Assembly: GCA_947561395.2 (NCBI GenBank)
Contig: OX387192.1
Location: 17,024,221-17,088,220 of the forward strand
Reading direction: 5' to 3'
Source: Buxus sempervirens
Lineage: Eukaryota > Streptophyta > Magnoliopsida > Buxales > Buxaceae
Length of the DNA stretch: 64,000 nt
The position numbers and the translations under genes are program-made. Below the pieces are notes generated by a model. It was not told where the DNA came from. It searched no databases and worked only from the letters and a program-made list of their open reading frames with translations. Shown piece after piece: positions 11,340-22,878 of this stretch (within the stretch, counting starts at the first letter, position 1; each line of letters opens with the position of its first letter).

Positions 11340-11995
11340 GAGAATGATATGAAATTCAAAGGCTTTCAGGGGCCCAGGGGTATTTTTGAAAAAGATCTGA
11401 AATTCAAAGGCTTTCAGAGGCCCAGGGATATTTTTTGAAAAAAATCTGAAATTCAAAGGCTTTCAGAGGCCCAGGGGTAATTTTGCAAAAGGTTTGAAAT
11501 TCAAAGGCTTTCAGAGGCCCAAGGATTTTCTGAAATTCAAAGGCTTTCAGAGGCCCAAAGATTTTTTGAAAAAAATCTAAAATTCAAAGGCTTTTAGAGG
11601 CCCAGAGATATTTTTGAAAAACGTCTGAAATTCAAAGGCTTTCAGAGGCCCAAGGATTTTCTGAAATTCAAAGGCTTTCAGAGGCCCAAAGGTAAAGTCT
11701 GAAATTCAAAGGCTTTCAGAGGCCCAAAGATTTTTGAGAAAAAGTCTGAAATTCAAAAGCTTTCAAAGGCCCAAAGATTTTTGAGAAAAAGTCTGAAATT
11801 CAAAGGCTTTCAGAGGCCCAAAGAAAAAGATCTGAAATTCAAAGGCTTTCAGATGCCCAAAGGTAAAGTCTGAAATTCAAAGGCTTTTAGAGGCCCAAAG
11901 ATTTTTTAGAAAAAGTCTGAAATTCAAAGGCTTTCAGAGGCCCAAAGATTTTTTGCGAAAAAGTCCGAAATTCAAAGGCTTTCAGAGGCACAAAA
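11340..11995 (-). repeat. Leader minisatellite of element A with about 15 hairpin units
   Basis: About fifteen copies of a 35-50 bp unit containing CTGAAATTCAAAGGCTTTCAG, separated by A/T-rich spacers of uneven length. Each unit can fold as a hairpin with stem CTGAAA/TTTCAG and a 9-nt loop. One unit (near 11576) reads CTAAAA...TTTTAG, a compensatory pair of changes. Another reads CTGAAA...TTTTAG, a wobble. The array lies between the primer site and gag, a position where Tat/Ogre elements often carry tandem repeats. Confidence 0.85.
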
Positions 11996-13482
11996 GATTT
12001 TTTTTTTTGTTTCACATTTTTATTAAATTTTTTTTGAAGCATTTTATTCAAACTCATTTCCCTTTATCATTATTTAAAGGTTAAAGGAACAGGATTTAGT
12101 GGGAAAAACCTGTTTAAAATTGAATTTTCCACGAAAACCACATATACAGTACGGTCTGGCCAAGCGAGCCGCGACCGTATAGCCAACACGGGCGAACCCA
12201 GCCCGTATAATTAATAAGGGTGAGCCCAGCCCGTGTAATAAATGCGGTTTACGAAGCTTTTTTCTGTTTTTTCAGTTTTCACATGATTTGATCACTTTGA
12301 TTGCTCATCCAAACATACGGTTCACCCTTGCCAGGCTTCTAAACTGTCCCAAAATGGACTTTGACCTATTTGCAAAAATACATGTTTAGGAAGGCACATG
12401 TTCCCTCCAAATTGACACCATATTCAGGGGTATGGTACCCTTTGGTTGCCTCTTGTATGAACATTGGGTAGGATTGATTCTGAACAGAGTTAAAAACTCT
12501 TCCTATGGGCTACACCAATTTTAGGAAACATGCTTATTTGGGACCAATTTTATCCCAAACCGATGGACACCATGACACCCTTACGACATGAAAATAATGC
12601 AAAAATTAAGGTTACCTTGTTTACCTTCAATATGGCATCCGCATTATGCCTTGGCTTGCGAACCATGCAAACGGCCTTCCCACAATTACAAACCCATATC
12701 CCCACGTAATTGTGTATTTTAGCCAAAAACGTGTATCTCCACCTTCAAGCGTAGGGGTTTTGGGTTTTGGCTTAATGGCAACTTAGCACTCCAGCCTAGT
12801 GATGATCATAATTGAATCACAGATCCACGTTATCATCACATCATTGGCCCAAAGTTCTAAGGTGAATGTTTTCACTTTCGCTTTTCGAAGTATCGACCTC
12901 GTTGCGCTAAGCTACACACATTCGGGTTCAACTTTCTATAGGTTATGGGTAGGCTGTGTAAAAAATAAAATGTGCACAGTGTATTGTAAAAATTGGGTGC
13001 ATTCACAACGTCCCAAACCCTTGCCACTCTTTGCGTAGTCATGCATATACAAACCAAGGCATAATAGGAAAGCATATTTATAGTACACAATACAATCCTA
13101 TAGCACCTAAACATGATCACAAGAATCACCCAAACATGCAAACATATGATCATGTTATATAACCCAAAAACACATCATGGAGATCATGTTGAAAATTAAA
13201 ACATGCTATTATAAAAATACAGCAAGAAATCAGCATGGTTTAGCAAAATGAACCTCCCCTACGCATGTTTCTAGAAACAATCCTATAAATCAAAATTAAG
13301 CATGTTTCTACCCCCATGAACTCTTAAGCAATAAATCTGATTTAAAACATACCAAGCATGCTTAAGAACACCAAATAGCAAGCAAAACAATAAAACAAAT
13401 CAAACATGCTAAAAACCAAAATAGCAAGCAAAGCCAAAACATCAAAACATGAACAAAAACACCAAAAGGCTGAAATCCACAA
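11996..13482 (-). other. Untranslated leader of element A
   Basis: No coding sequence is supported. Segment 12250-13480 is clearly similar to 28751-29883, the leader of another Tat-type remnant; the block ending GTGAATGTTTTCACTTTCGC (12862 onward) is shared nearly base for base. Segment 12140-12245 repeats CCCGTA/TACGGG words like those in element B's LTR. Confidence 0.7.
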
Positions 13483-13501
13483 GTCCCTAACAGAGTCGCC
13501 A
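13483..13501 (-). promoter_or_regulatory. Primer binding site of element A
   Basis: On the minus strand the sequence begins TGGCGACTCTGTTAGGGAC two bases after the LTR end. TGG pairs with the tRNA CCA end, and the rest matches element B's site over 11 bases. The primer tRNA is probably tRNA-Arg, as reported for Ogre elements, but this was not verified. Confidence 0.75.
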
Positions 13502-13503
13502 GT

Positions 13504-15310
13504 TGTGAGACATGGAAAATCAATTCAATGACTTCCTTTTCATCACACGGGATTGGTTAAAAACACAGAGTCGCCACCATTCTGTTTAGGTGTGAATGGA
13601 CACCAAAATATCAAAAAAGCACAAAAAGACAAATTTAGGGTAAAAATAACCCTCTTAAAAAAACAACCAGAGATGGGTAAGGGGATTAGGTTATGAACAA
13701 GGGAAGGTGTTAAGCACCCCTATTCATCCACACAAGGTGGTTGCCAGGCATTGTTCATGTTAAAAATAAAGAAGGCTTGCTACAAAAATCATAAAAAAAT
13801 CACAAAAAGACAAAAGTGTATGGTTTTTTCATACGAATAGCTTGATTGATTCAGAACTTTCAAATATGATCATACCATTCCTAGGGTTTCTTGATTAAAA
13901 TAAAATTGAGAAAAAATCAAATAAAACCAATCTAAAGTGAAAACTTAAAAAATCTGGCTTCAAGTTAAATTCTAGAAATCTAGAAAAATATGATTTTTAT
14001 AAAATATTGCAGAATTGAACTTGAACTGTTCAGGATATAGATATAGTCCAAATTTCACATTAGATCAAGAAATCAAAACCAAAAATACCCACGTTGATGA
14101 AGAACATCAAAAGGGGAGAACTTAGACCGTAGGGTCTTCTCTCAAACATGAAAAATAACTCAAAAACCATCTCATGAAACCCTAGAAGTTACTTTCAGGC
14201 TTCTGAATCCAGATCTATCATATAGATCATGATAGATCTAGGATCTTAGCCTAATATCACAAAAATCACGAAAACAGTGCTGTAGGTGCAAAAGTGGTGA
14301 AAATCCAAATTTTAGAAAAAAAAAGTGAGGATGTCATGCTATTAACATCATATATTCATATGATTCATTCAGATTCAATCACAAGATCATTAAAACATGA
14401 ACAGGATATTCAAAGCAGTCATATCTCACAGATTAGAGCACATGGGGGTCTACCCTACGGATCCACCTGTTCTCTTTTCCCCTAGCTCTCTCTTCACGTT
14501 TTACGGCTAGAGAGGATTCTTGAGGTACTTGGAGATAGGTTTGGGTATACAAACACAATCAAAGGCCTTACTCTAAAAAAAAAGGAGAAAAACAAATTAT
14601 AGGGTTCTATTCTAGGGATCCACCTATTCCCCTTTTCCCTAGCTCTCTCTTCACGTTTTACGGCTAGAGAGGATTCTTGAGGTACTTAGAGGCAGGTTTA
14701 GGAATACAAGTATAAACCAGGCCTTATTCTACAGCAATGGAGAAGATCCTATTACTTCTAGAATTGAAGACAGAAAATAAAAGGGAAAAGGGACTTACCT
14801 GGATTGAGCAAGCAGAGCAGCAGGGATTCCTCTCTTCTCTTGGAGCTCCTTGGACTTCAAATTTTCATGGCCCTTTGCTTGAGGAGAAGCCCTCTATTTA
14901 TAGGCAAACCCAGGGGTATGGCTGGTCCAAAGGGATATACCCTGATCCCCCCAGATTAGGTTAAAAATAAGGATAATGCCCATCCATGGCCAACAAAGAT
15001 AATCCGAACGAATAAAAGATATAATTCGCTCATCTAAAGATATATTAGACTGAAGATAAGGCTCAGAAATCGAGAAAGGATAAAATTCGCACAAAAACAT
15101 CACGCATGTATATATATTGTGGACAAATGGTACCCGTATTCTCATTACAGGCACTGTGTGTCCGTATATAAAATTCGGGCGTGACCAGCCCGCAGGTACA
15201 ATACAGGCACTGCTTAAATGATGGAATTTTAAGCATTTTTGACCTGTTTTAAATCCAATTAATATTTTCAATTATTTTCTCATTTTGTAATGCAATTTGG
15301 GGTGTCTACA
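13504..15310 (-). repeat. 5' LTR of element A (1807 bp)
   Basis: On the minus strand it runs from TGTAGACACCCC to TCTCACA, ending two bases before the primer site. A TATA box lies at 14894-14903. Downstream of it are two tandem copies (about 14455-14735) of a block containing CACGTTTTACGGCTAGAGA, which recurs in the LTRs at 27658 and 31651. A PBS-like TGGCGACTCTG lies inside it at 13566-13576. The right flank is GGGGG; the partner LTR is outside the window, so the duplication cannot be tested. Confidence 0.82.
14894..14903 (-). promoter_or_regulatory. TATA box in element A LTR
   Basis: CTATAAATAG on the minus strand, in the same context (GCCTATAAATAGAGG) as the TATA boxes of the other Tat LTRs here. 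It is expected to drive the element's genomic RNA. Confidence 0.7.
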
Positions 15311-15315
15311 GGGGG

Positions 15316-15684
15316 TAAGGATAGCAATGGGCGGGTTATAAAAGGGTAACCTGCCTCGCCATGTCTCAACCCACCCCAAATGGTTATGGTTTGGTATTGC
15401 CAAATTCATGTTACCCTAACTAGCCGCAACCCCACTACAAAGCCGACCTTAGTGTATTAAAAATATGACTTTTATATATTTAAAACACTATTTTAGTACA
15501 TTTCATATATGAAAAAAACATATTTAATGAATAAAAATTCATTATTAATTAATATGTTATATTCCAAAACACTTTTTTTACCTGCCCCATTACCAACTCA
15601 ATAAGAGCGGGATAGGTTTAGTATAAGCTAAACAACTTTAGGGGCGGGTTCGGTTCACCCAAAACCCAGCGGTTGCTAGCCCTA
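15316..15684. mobile_element. Candidate hAT-like MITE next to element A
   Basis: The ends TAAGGATAGCAATGGGCGGG and (reverse strand) TAGGGCTAGCAACCGCTGGG form an imperfect terminal inverted repeat. The inside is A/T-rich and without coding capacity. No clean 8-bp duplication was seen, perhaps because the left end abuts the LTR of element A. Confidence 0.5.
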
Positions 15685-16522
15685 GTAGTGGGTGCCGATT
15701 ATGTGGCAAAACTAAAAAATCTAGGCTAATTGCCACTTTTGCCCATAAGTGCATTCAAAAAGGAATTATTGAAGCTTTTTTGTTTGCTAAACAATTAATA
15801 ATGGACTCGGTTATGTGGATGCATTAATTTAACAAGAAGGGTGCACATGCTGTATTTCACGTTTGTAATAAAAAGTTTAAAAGATGTAAAGGATAAGAAA
15901 CTGTTGAAGGATATCTTTTAGAAAGTGAAAATAGAAAAGACAATTATCTATGTAAATGTGTAAGATAAAATAACATTATAAGGAAGTATATGTTCAGTAA
16001 ATGTAGACACCCCAAATCGAACAAAAATATGAGGAAATAATAAAAGTTAAAATACATGTAAAATTACATGTAGTTTAATCAAAAAAGGGCTCATCGTATA
16101 TTTGTTACTGTTTGGTTATCACCGTATGAATGTTACAGTTATGTCAATAATGGTCTTCACCGTATTAGTGATTCAGTGGTCACCACATGTATAATACGGT
16201 GACCACTCATGCTTTATTCGTGCACATAAGTGGTAGCTAAGGTGACATCCAGAAGATTCTGCCATTGTGCCACGTCAGCTGCGCACATGGGATCGTAACT
16301 GAATTTTCACCATAAAAGTTATATGGTGGTGTTATAACCGTAAGGTTCATATGGTTTTGTAGTCACCGTAGGAAGCATACTGTAACTCCCCGGATCCGTG
16401 TTGTTCAATAAAGATATAACACGTCTCATGGAGTGTTAGGTAAGGATCTTAATAAAATTTTGATCGCTGGATAATCACCTAAACAAAACCATATTAGAGT
16501 GCACAAATAATTATTATCTAAG
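15685..16522. other. Non-coding stretch with a possible plus-strand LTR start at 16002
   Basis: From 16002 the sequence begins TGTAGACACCCCAAAT, like the 5' start of element A's LTR but on the plus strand. It is followed by repeated CCGTAT words up to about 16380. No second LTR or primer site follows, so it is at best a fragment. Nothing else recognisable is seen up to the solo LTR at 16523. Confidence 0.4.
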
Positions 16523-19500
16523 TGTGCGCATGGTCGCACGTGAGGCGCACGTGGAGGTGCGTGCCTCGGGAATTTCTGGGAGTTACCACTACCTGATGAG
16601 GTGCAAGCAGACACCTGGGTTCCTAGATTTGCCTATTGGTCTGCAGTTCAAGATTCCGGCTAAGTTCTCAGTTACGGTCGGGGGAAGTCTGAAAACACCC
16701 TGGTCCACCCTGTCGGTCTAACCGGTCCCTTGGATTTTCCTGGTTCGAGTCAACTCAGTCTCACCCTAATCCTTGCCCATCATGTATCAGATTAAGTCTG
16801 ATAGGGACCTTTGCAGGTGTAAGTCCCTTTTATTCATTTTTATCTTTTTAACCATTTAAGTGAAGTTGGTCGGATGTGGGCCCCGTTGGAAGGCCCATTG
16901 GTTGCCAAGTTGGGCTTTAAGTCAAGCCTATGGCCCATTAGGGTTATTGGGTAACCCTTATTGGATTTGGTCATTTAATTTTGAAGTTAATTAAACATAC
17001 AATTTGAGTGAGTGGGTTTAAGTTTTTAAGGCCCATTGGGCTTGGACTTGGCCCATGGGTTTTTAATCAAGTGACCCAAGACTAGAGCCGGCAAAAATTG
17101 ACCCAACCCGACGGGTCAACCCGATTATAAACGGGTTGGGTTGACCCGTTTATTAATTGGGTTTGGTGCGGGTTGGGGTTTTCCCAACCCGTCTGTAATC
17201 GGGTCAAACCCGATTATGACCCGCCAACCCGATTATGGCCCGATTATAAAAAAAAGTGTAAAAAAAATGCATGAATCAACCCGATTATGACCCGCCAACC
17301 CGATTATGACCCGAACCTGACCCGATTATGACCCGATTACCCCATAATCCTATTTTAATAATATTTTTGAAAAAATAAAAAATAATAAAAAAATATAATT
17401 GGGTTGGCGAGTTGAACCCGTTTATTGGCGGGTTGGGTTCGGTTCGGGGTTTTCCCAACCCGCCAGTAATCGGGTCAACTTGAACCCGACCCGTTTAACA
17501 TTGACCCGATTACGACCCGACCCGAACACGACCCAACCCGACCCGTTGCCAGCTCTACCCGAGACCCATTTTTGAAACGGATCCTGGTGTGGGTCATTCT
17601 TGATATGGGCCCCATTGGAGGGCCCACTAGATCTGGGTGGGCTCACTTGAGCTCGAGTCACAAAGATGGTCTTGGAATGATCCAAAAGCCCAACATGATT
17701 CAAGATTTCAAGTAGATTAGGGTCGGGTCAGACCGGGTCAACCCGAGCCCACAAGAAATGATTTTTAAGGAATTAAAGCAACCGACCGCATTTACCTTGT
17801 GGTCAAATCATAACCTCAGACTCGGTGCGGTTCACACCCGGAAATTAAGAAATGGCCAAAATGGCCACCTGGTTCGATTCGCCCGCTTCTCCAACTTCTA
17901 TGCAAACTGCTGTAAGCTCCATAGTGGTTCCTCTGTAACCCGAATGCTCATTTTTAGCTCAACTTCTCATTTTCATTGAGCATTTCATACTAAGGATTTT
18001 ATTTGCTACGGATCATTCCTAAAAGCAAGGAACAAATACCCGAATGATCCCTGTTTGGGCATGGTCACGATCCTTTCTTTTCTCCCTAAAAAGGGAAAAT
18101 CAAATGAGCTACATGGTCATGAACCAAGGCTCATTTACTTGATCCATTTAAACGTGCCTTCAGTTCACCCAAGCAAGCAAGGGAATTGAGTCAAGCGATG
18201 ATGGTCATGCATGCAAATAAAAGATCAAAACAATTTTTTTTTCTTTTTTTTTTTTTTTGAAAAATAACACTTGTTACCTATTTTTTAAAGTGACTTAGAA
18301 TAAAGGAGAAACCATCTAATGGAATGAGCTAATACAACAGAAAACACTAGATATACGGGTTAAAAGAAAATAAGCTAAGTGGAATTTAGTGAAATGATCT
18401 AAGATGCTTAAAAAAACGAAAGTGGAGTAATAAAAATGACTCAGATGATGCGTGAAAATGAGCTGGTGGAGACAAACGTCAAACATGATACAAAATGCAT
18501 TCACGTTATGTAAGTAATTGCAAAATCTCAAAAATAAAAATAAAAATAAACCAACGAATTTTTCATGTAAATAAGGGATTTAAAACATACATGAAATGAG
18601 TCAAGCTGATGTAGTGTGTTTATCTATATGTGCATGATCATGAAAAACATAATATGTATGTCTAGGGATAGCAGATAACATCAACTAAATGAAAGGAAAA
18701 ATGGACAAGAAATTAAGGGTACATCATGGATTCAAAGGAGGATGAATCTTCCTAGGAAACATTACAACAAAACATAATATATATTGGCCTACTTAGCACT
18801 TTTTTATCACATGAAGACAAACCCCACCTCCCAGCTTCGAATGGAGATTGCTTCTTGTTATAATGATCCAAATAACTTACAAAAGTGATAGATGGTGAGA
18901 TAAAAAGAGTAAAAGAAAATAATTCATAAAGTAAACTGAAGGATGAATCTTCGGAGGATCTTATTTTCCATATGTGAAGTAAAACACAATCAATATACTT
19001 ACCCTTATATTACCTCCCTTTTGTGAATGGGTGATGGCCTTCAATGGATGAAGACAGCAGTGAAAAGGTCCCCCTTTGTCTTCCAATCCCTTCCTCTAGC
19101 CTTCTTCGAGTGTGTTAAAAAGAAAAGGATGAAAAGGGGAGAGATTAGGAGGGTGAAAGGGTCATTTATGGGGAGATTTGATGGCTTGGGTATGAGAAAG
19201 ATGATGTGGGTGTTTGCTGGTTCACAAGACAAAATCCGGTGGGAAGGAAGCCAAGAAGGTTTTTGGAAGAAAAGTTAGATGTTAATGGTAATGGCCGCCC
19301 TTTCCAAATGAGAGTCAAGGCTATTTTTATATCTCATGACCGAAAGGTGAATATTTTGAAAATGTGCCTCTTTTTTTAAAAAAGGTGATGATTGTCTCTA
19401 TGCTCATCCGCCAACTCATGGGACACCTATTCCAAATGTGCAAAATTTATTTTTGGTTTTAATTTTATTATTTAATTTGCTTGATATTTATGTGTTTAAT

Positions 19501-20178
19501 ATTATTTTAATTGGATTTTTTTTTGGTTTTGAGCACATGCGTGCTTTGATTTTTTTATTTTCTTTTTCCTTTATTTTAAACCTCTTAATTAGGTGTTGTA
19601 TGAAAATATTATTATTTTAATTGAAGATTCTTTTCTTTTTGCTGTTTTTGCCGCTTGTGTAGATTTTCTGAAACTTTGACTGCTCATATCTTTTTCATCT
19701 GATATCCGATTTCAACAAACTTAGTGGCGTTGGAACTGGTTCGAGATTCTCTATCTACTAAGCTAGAGTTTAGCAGCAAATTTGAGTTTTTTAGCAGAAG
19801 TACAAAGTCGCGTCTCAGAGCCAGTTTTGCTCATATCTCTCCATCTAGGACTCCGATTCTAGCAAACTCAGTTGCGTTGGAATCGTGTCGATGTGCTCTT
19901 TTTGCTGATATCCAATTGAACAGCTAATTCGGGATTTAGCAGAAAGCCAATTTCTGCAATTTCCAGATTTGACCAGCCCATAACTTCTTTATTTGGACTC
20001 CGATTTGAGCAAACTCAATTGCGTTAGAATCATATCGAAGTCCTCTTTTCAATGATATGAAGTTTGGTAGCCAATTTGCATCCAATCAAAAAGTCAACTT
20101 TTTGACCCCTTGGGTTTTGACTTTTTCAATTAGGATTTTATTCTTTATTTTTCGGGGTGCAAAAATGAGGTTCTGACA
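16523..20178 (-). repeat. Solo LTR of the element B family (3656 bp, with nested MITE)
   Basis: On the plus strand the unit runs from TGTGCGCATGG to GGTTCTGACA and is flanked on both sides by CTAAG (16518-16522 and 20179-20183). Ends and inner layout match the LTR of element B: the U5 block near 16560-16620, a TATA-like TTTTTATAT at 19324-19332, and three ~148-bp repeats of a CTCATATCT...CCGAT block (19681, 19828, 19976). No internal element sequence is attached, so it is a solo LTR, the usual product of recombination between two LTRs. A hAT-like MITE sits at 17083-17557. Confidence 0.9.
17083..17557. mobile_element. hAT-like MITE inside solo LTR
   Basis: 475 bp with ends TAGAGCCGGCAA and (reverse) TAGAGCTGGCAA, flanked by CCCAAGAC (17075-17082) and CCCGAGAC (17558-17565), an 8-bp duplication with one difference. 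The inside is rich in CGGGTT/AACCCG words with no coding capacity. Duplication length and termini suit a non-autonomous hAT element. A relative lies at 21970-22594. Confidence 0.85.
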
Positions 20179-20644
20179 CTAAGAATTCAATATTCAACTT
20201 AATTAAAATCAAATGGTTCATTCTCAAACTACTTTATTACACTTCCAACATTCAATTAATTCAAAATAATCCAATTCAAAATAACCTACAGGTCTAAGGA
20301 ATGTAATAGTAATCTTCCTCCCTATATGACTCAGTCGGATCTACCTCAGTAGTCGCCTCACCTCGAGTATCTGAAAAACAAAATAAAAACAAAAGAGTGA
20401 GATACGAATATCTCAGCGAGTAGCATATGCATGCAGAAATAGTTAATAACAGTTCAAATTATGCTTCAATAAATAACCCGTACAATTAAACAACCAGTAC
20501 AATCTCCAAGTTTAAAACCAAAACCAATAATCATTTCCAATCACAGTTCAATTCAATACCGACAAAACATCGATTGGTCAATGTCATGACTATTGTTAAG
20601 TTGATTAATTAACATGCCAAGTAGACACTCCACACCTCTATGTA

Positions 20645-20775
20645 TATAGTTCCGGCCTACTCAGGGTTTCGGAAACTCTGAAATGACGGCCTACTCAGGG
20701 TTTCGTCATCCAATGCCAGCCTACTCCCTGGGTTTCGGTATTGACAACCAGGCCTACTCAGGGTTTCTGGTTGCT
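20645..20775. repeat. Array of four hairpins with conserved loop and changing stems
   Basis: Four units share the loop core GCCTACTCAGGGTTT. Flanking stems are TTCCG/CGGAA (about 20650), ATGACG/CGTCAT (about 20692), CAATGCC/GGTATTG (about 20711, with an insertion in the loop) and CAACCAG/CTGGTTG (about 20744). Stems differ completely in sequence, yet each still pairs, with one G-U wobble in the third. Inside the loop CCT can pair with AGG. The pattern implies selection or a copying mechanism that keeps structure. Confidence 0.85.
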
Positions 20776-21690
20776 CTACACCGGTCGTGGCAACACACAA
20801 GGCCATGCAATTACAACAACTAACAATACCATTACATTACTAAGTTTAAGCATGGATCCAGGACAAGCTAAACCAAAACAGAAAACCATTGTATAAACTC
20901 AACAATACTCATCATCATGCACAACACAACACAGCTTAACAATATGTCCCTCTGGACCAGAACAGTACCTCATGTACTTTTAGTATTTACTCAAATCTCA
21001 TAACACAAAACCATTGGTAATAAAACCCATTTACTCACACCAAGATAAACTTTACAAATGTAGTTCGGCACTTTAAATCAAGTAAAAGCCAGATTAAACA
21101 ATTCTCATTCAAGAAACAAGTGTATAACAAAAAGGAAATAATTCTTGAACTCCTAGTGTTTTGGAACAATAGCATCACCTACTGATAGCCCTTAAAATTC
21201 ACTTCCTAAACTCCTAAGGATTCCCAATAATTCCACTTAATAATCTCAGAGTGGTTGAACAGGTAATAATATTTCTAATATCCTAAACAAGTCAATAGCT
21301 AAGTGCTGGAAACCTCAAAGTATCAAAAATTTAGCTTGATTGGTCAAATTTCATATTTCGGCAAAGTATTGGGGCTTGTGCTGACCTCTGGCGCTTAGCG
21401 CAAGGTCGGCGATAGCTCATTAGTAAAATAAACATGTCACGCTCAGTCAAATTACACTATGTGAGAGCTAGGCGTGAGCTTGGCGCGAGATAGCGTTAAG
21501 GAAATTAGGTGCACCAAATCAACAGGTCTAATCTAAGTGCACCAAATCAAAATCTCCACGGCCCAAAAACCAGTAAACTGAGCTGTGTTGCACTGACAGA
21601 GAAACACTTCGTAAGAATGTCAAAAAGGAATCGCGTAGGGAGGTCAATAATTGATTCCCCCACCACAGCCTGCCGACCTTTTTGACTTGG

Positions 21691-22878
21691 GCTGCGTTTG
21701 GTAATGCTTTTGCTTTTTTGCTTCAAAAAGCAAGAAAGCAATTTTATGCTTTTCGAAAGATCTTTTCTTGAAGCAAATGCGTTTGGTAAACTTTTACTTT
21801 GCTTCTAAGAAGCAAAAAAGCATGTTTGGTAATTACAGTAACATAGAAATTGCTTTTTGCTTTCATAAAAGTATTGTACACAATTTATGTATTGTACTTA
21901 GAAATATACTCAAAAATATAAGTCCAATATTATAAAAGATTCATAAAATAGTCATTTAATTACATTCAAATAATCGGGTTGGGGTTAATCGGGTCATAAT
22001 CGGGTTGGACTAAATTAAGGCGGGTTGGAAAACCCCTAACCCAAACCCAACCCGCCAATAAACGGGCTCAACCCGCCAACCCGTTTATTATTATTTTTAT
22101 TTTTTATTTTTCAAAAAAATTATAAAAATAGGGTTGGGGGGTTAATTGGATCCTGTTGTACCGGGTTCGGGTCTGGTTTTTGGGGTTAATTGGGGTCGAA
22201 ACATGATACTTTTGCCATCTTTTTTTTTAATTGGGTTACCCATCGGGCGGGTCATAATCGGGTTGACCCGATTACTGTTATTTTTCAAAAAATATTATTA
22301 AAATAGGGTTGGGGGGTTAATTGGATCCGGTTGTACTGGGTTCGGATCGGTTTTTGGGGTTAATCGGGTCGAAACATGATACTTTTGCCATCTTTTTTTT
22401 TTAATCGGGTTACCTGTCGGGTTGGCGGGTCATAATTGGGTTGACCCGATTACTGGCAGGTTGGGGAAACCCCAACCCACACCCAACCCAATTAATTTCC
22501 CCAACCCGCACCCAACCCAATTAATAAACGGGTCAACCAAACCCGTTTATAATCGGGTTGACCCGTCGGGTCGGGTGACATTTTGCCGGCTCTAGCAATA
22601 ACAATGCGTTGTTGCTTCTTAAGTGAGTAAGGAGGCATCATTTTTAATATAGGAATAAAGCAATAGGGTATTAAGGGGTTTCGAAAGCAATAAAGCAATT
22701 TTGTAAAAAAATTGAGAAGCAATGTTTTGTTGCTTCCGGTGAAAAACAATAAAATTTCTTCTTTGCTTTTAGTAAATTGCTTCTTGTATGCGTTACCAAA
22801 CGGTACTTTTGCTTTTAAAAGCAATTTTTTGCTTTCAAAAGCAAAAAAGTACTTCCGAAAAGCGTTACCAAACGCAGC
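21691..22878. mobile_element. MITE with ends GCTGCGTTTGGTAA, containing a second MITE
   Basis: Terminal inverted repeats GCTGCGTTTGGTAATGC and (reverse) GCTGCGTTTGGTAACGC, followed on both sides by runs of AAAGCAA/TTGCTTT. CTTGG flanks both ends (21686-21690 and 22879-22883). hAT duplications are usually 8 bp, and extending it gives CTTGGGCT/CTTGGTCT only if the ends are shifted, so the superfamily is uncertain. A CGGGTT-rich MITE is nested inside. Confidence 0.7.
21970..22594. mobile_element. Nested CGGGTT-rich hAT-like MITE with internal duplication
   Basis: It ends in GCCGGCTCTA at 22594, the terminus of the MITE at 17083-17557, and is similar throughout. The left terminus is missing. An inner block of about 175 bp, marked by CGAAACATGATACTTTTGCC, occurs twice (near 22198 and 22370). 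Confidence 0.65.

Larger units (their letters stand above)
1..15310 (-). mobile_element. Tat/Ogre-type Ty3 LTR retrotransposon A, partial, with nested LINE
   Basis: A minus-strand Ty3-type element that enters at its 5' LTR (13504-15310) and leaves the window at position 1 inside reverse transcriptase. In element order it shows the LTR, a primer site, a leader with a hairpin minisatellite, gag, protease, a G-patch and RT. The protease core IDNGSALNVCP, the G-patch and the gag motif FKCPDLDKYDGTGCP match element B at 57968-64000, which shows the two RNase H domains of the Tat clade. Gag-pol is split by a LINE with a clear target duplication. Coding damage includes a stop at 10045, a frameshift near 9950, a frameshift at an A9 run near 837-845 and a stop at 226-228. 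Unlike element B it shows no extra ORF between LTR and gag. The family call is firm; the Ogre label is inferred from domain content and primer type. Confidence 0.88.

Noticed and set aside
11340..11995. CRISPR-like array
   Set aside because: Units and spacers vary in length, repeats are hairpin minisatellites in a retrotransposon leader, and the DNA is plant nuclear.
19724..19927. Conserved small ORF shared with 39757-40029
   Set aside because: Both lie in the U3 repeats of solo LTRs; similarity is explained by the LTR family and no domain is visible.
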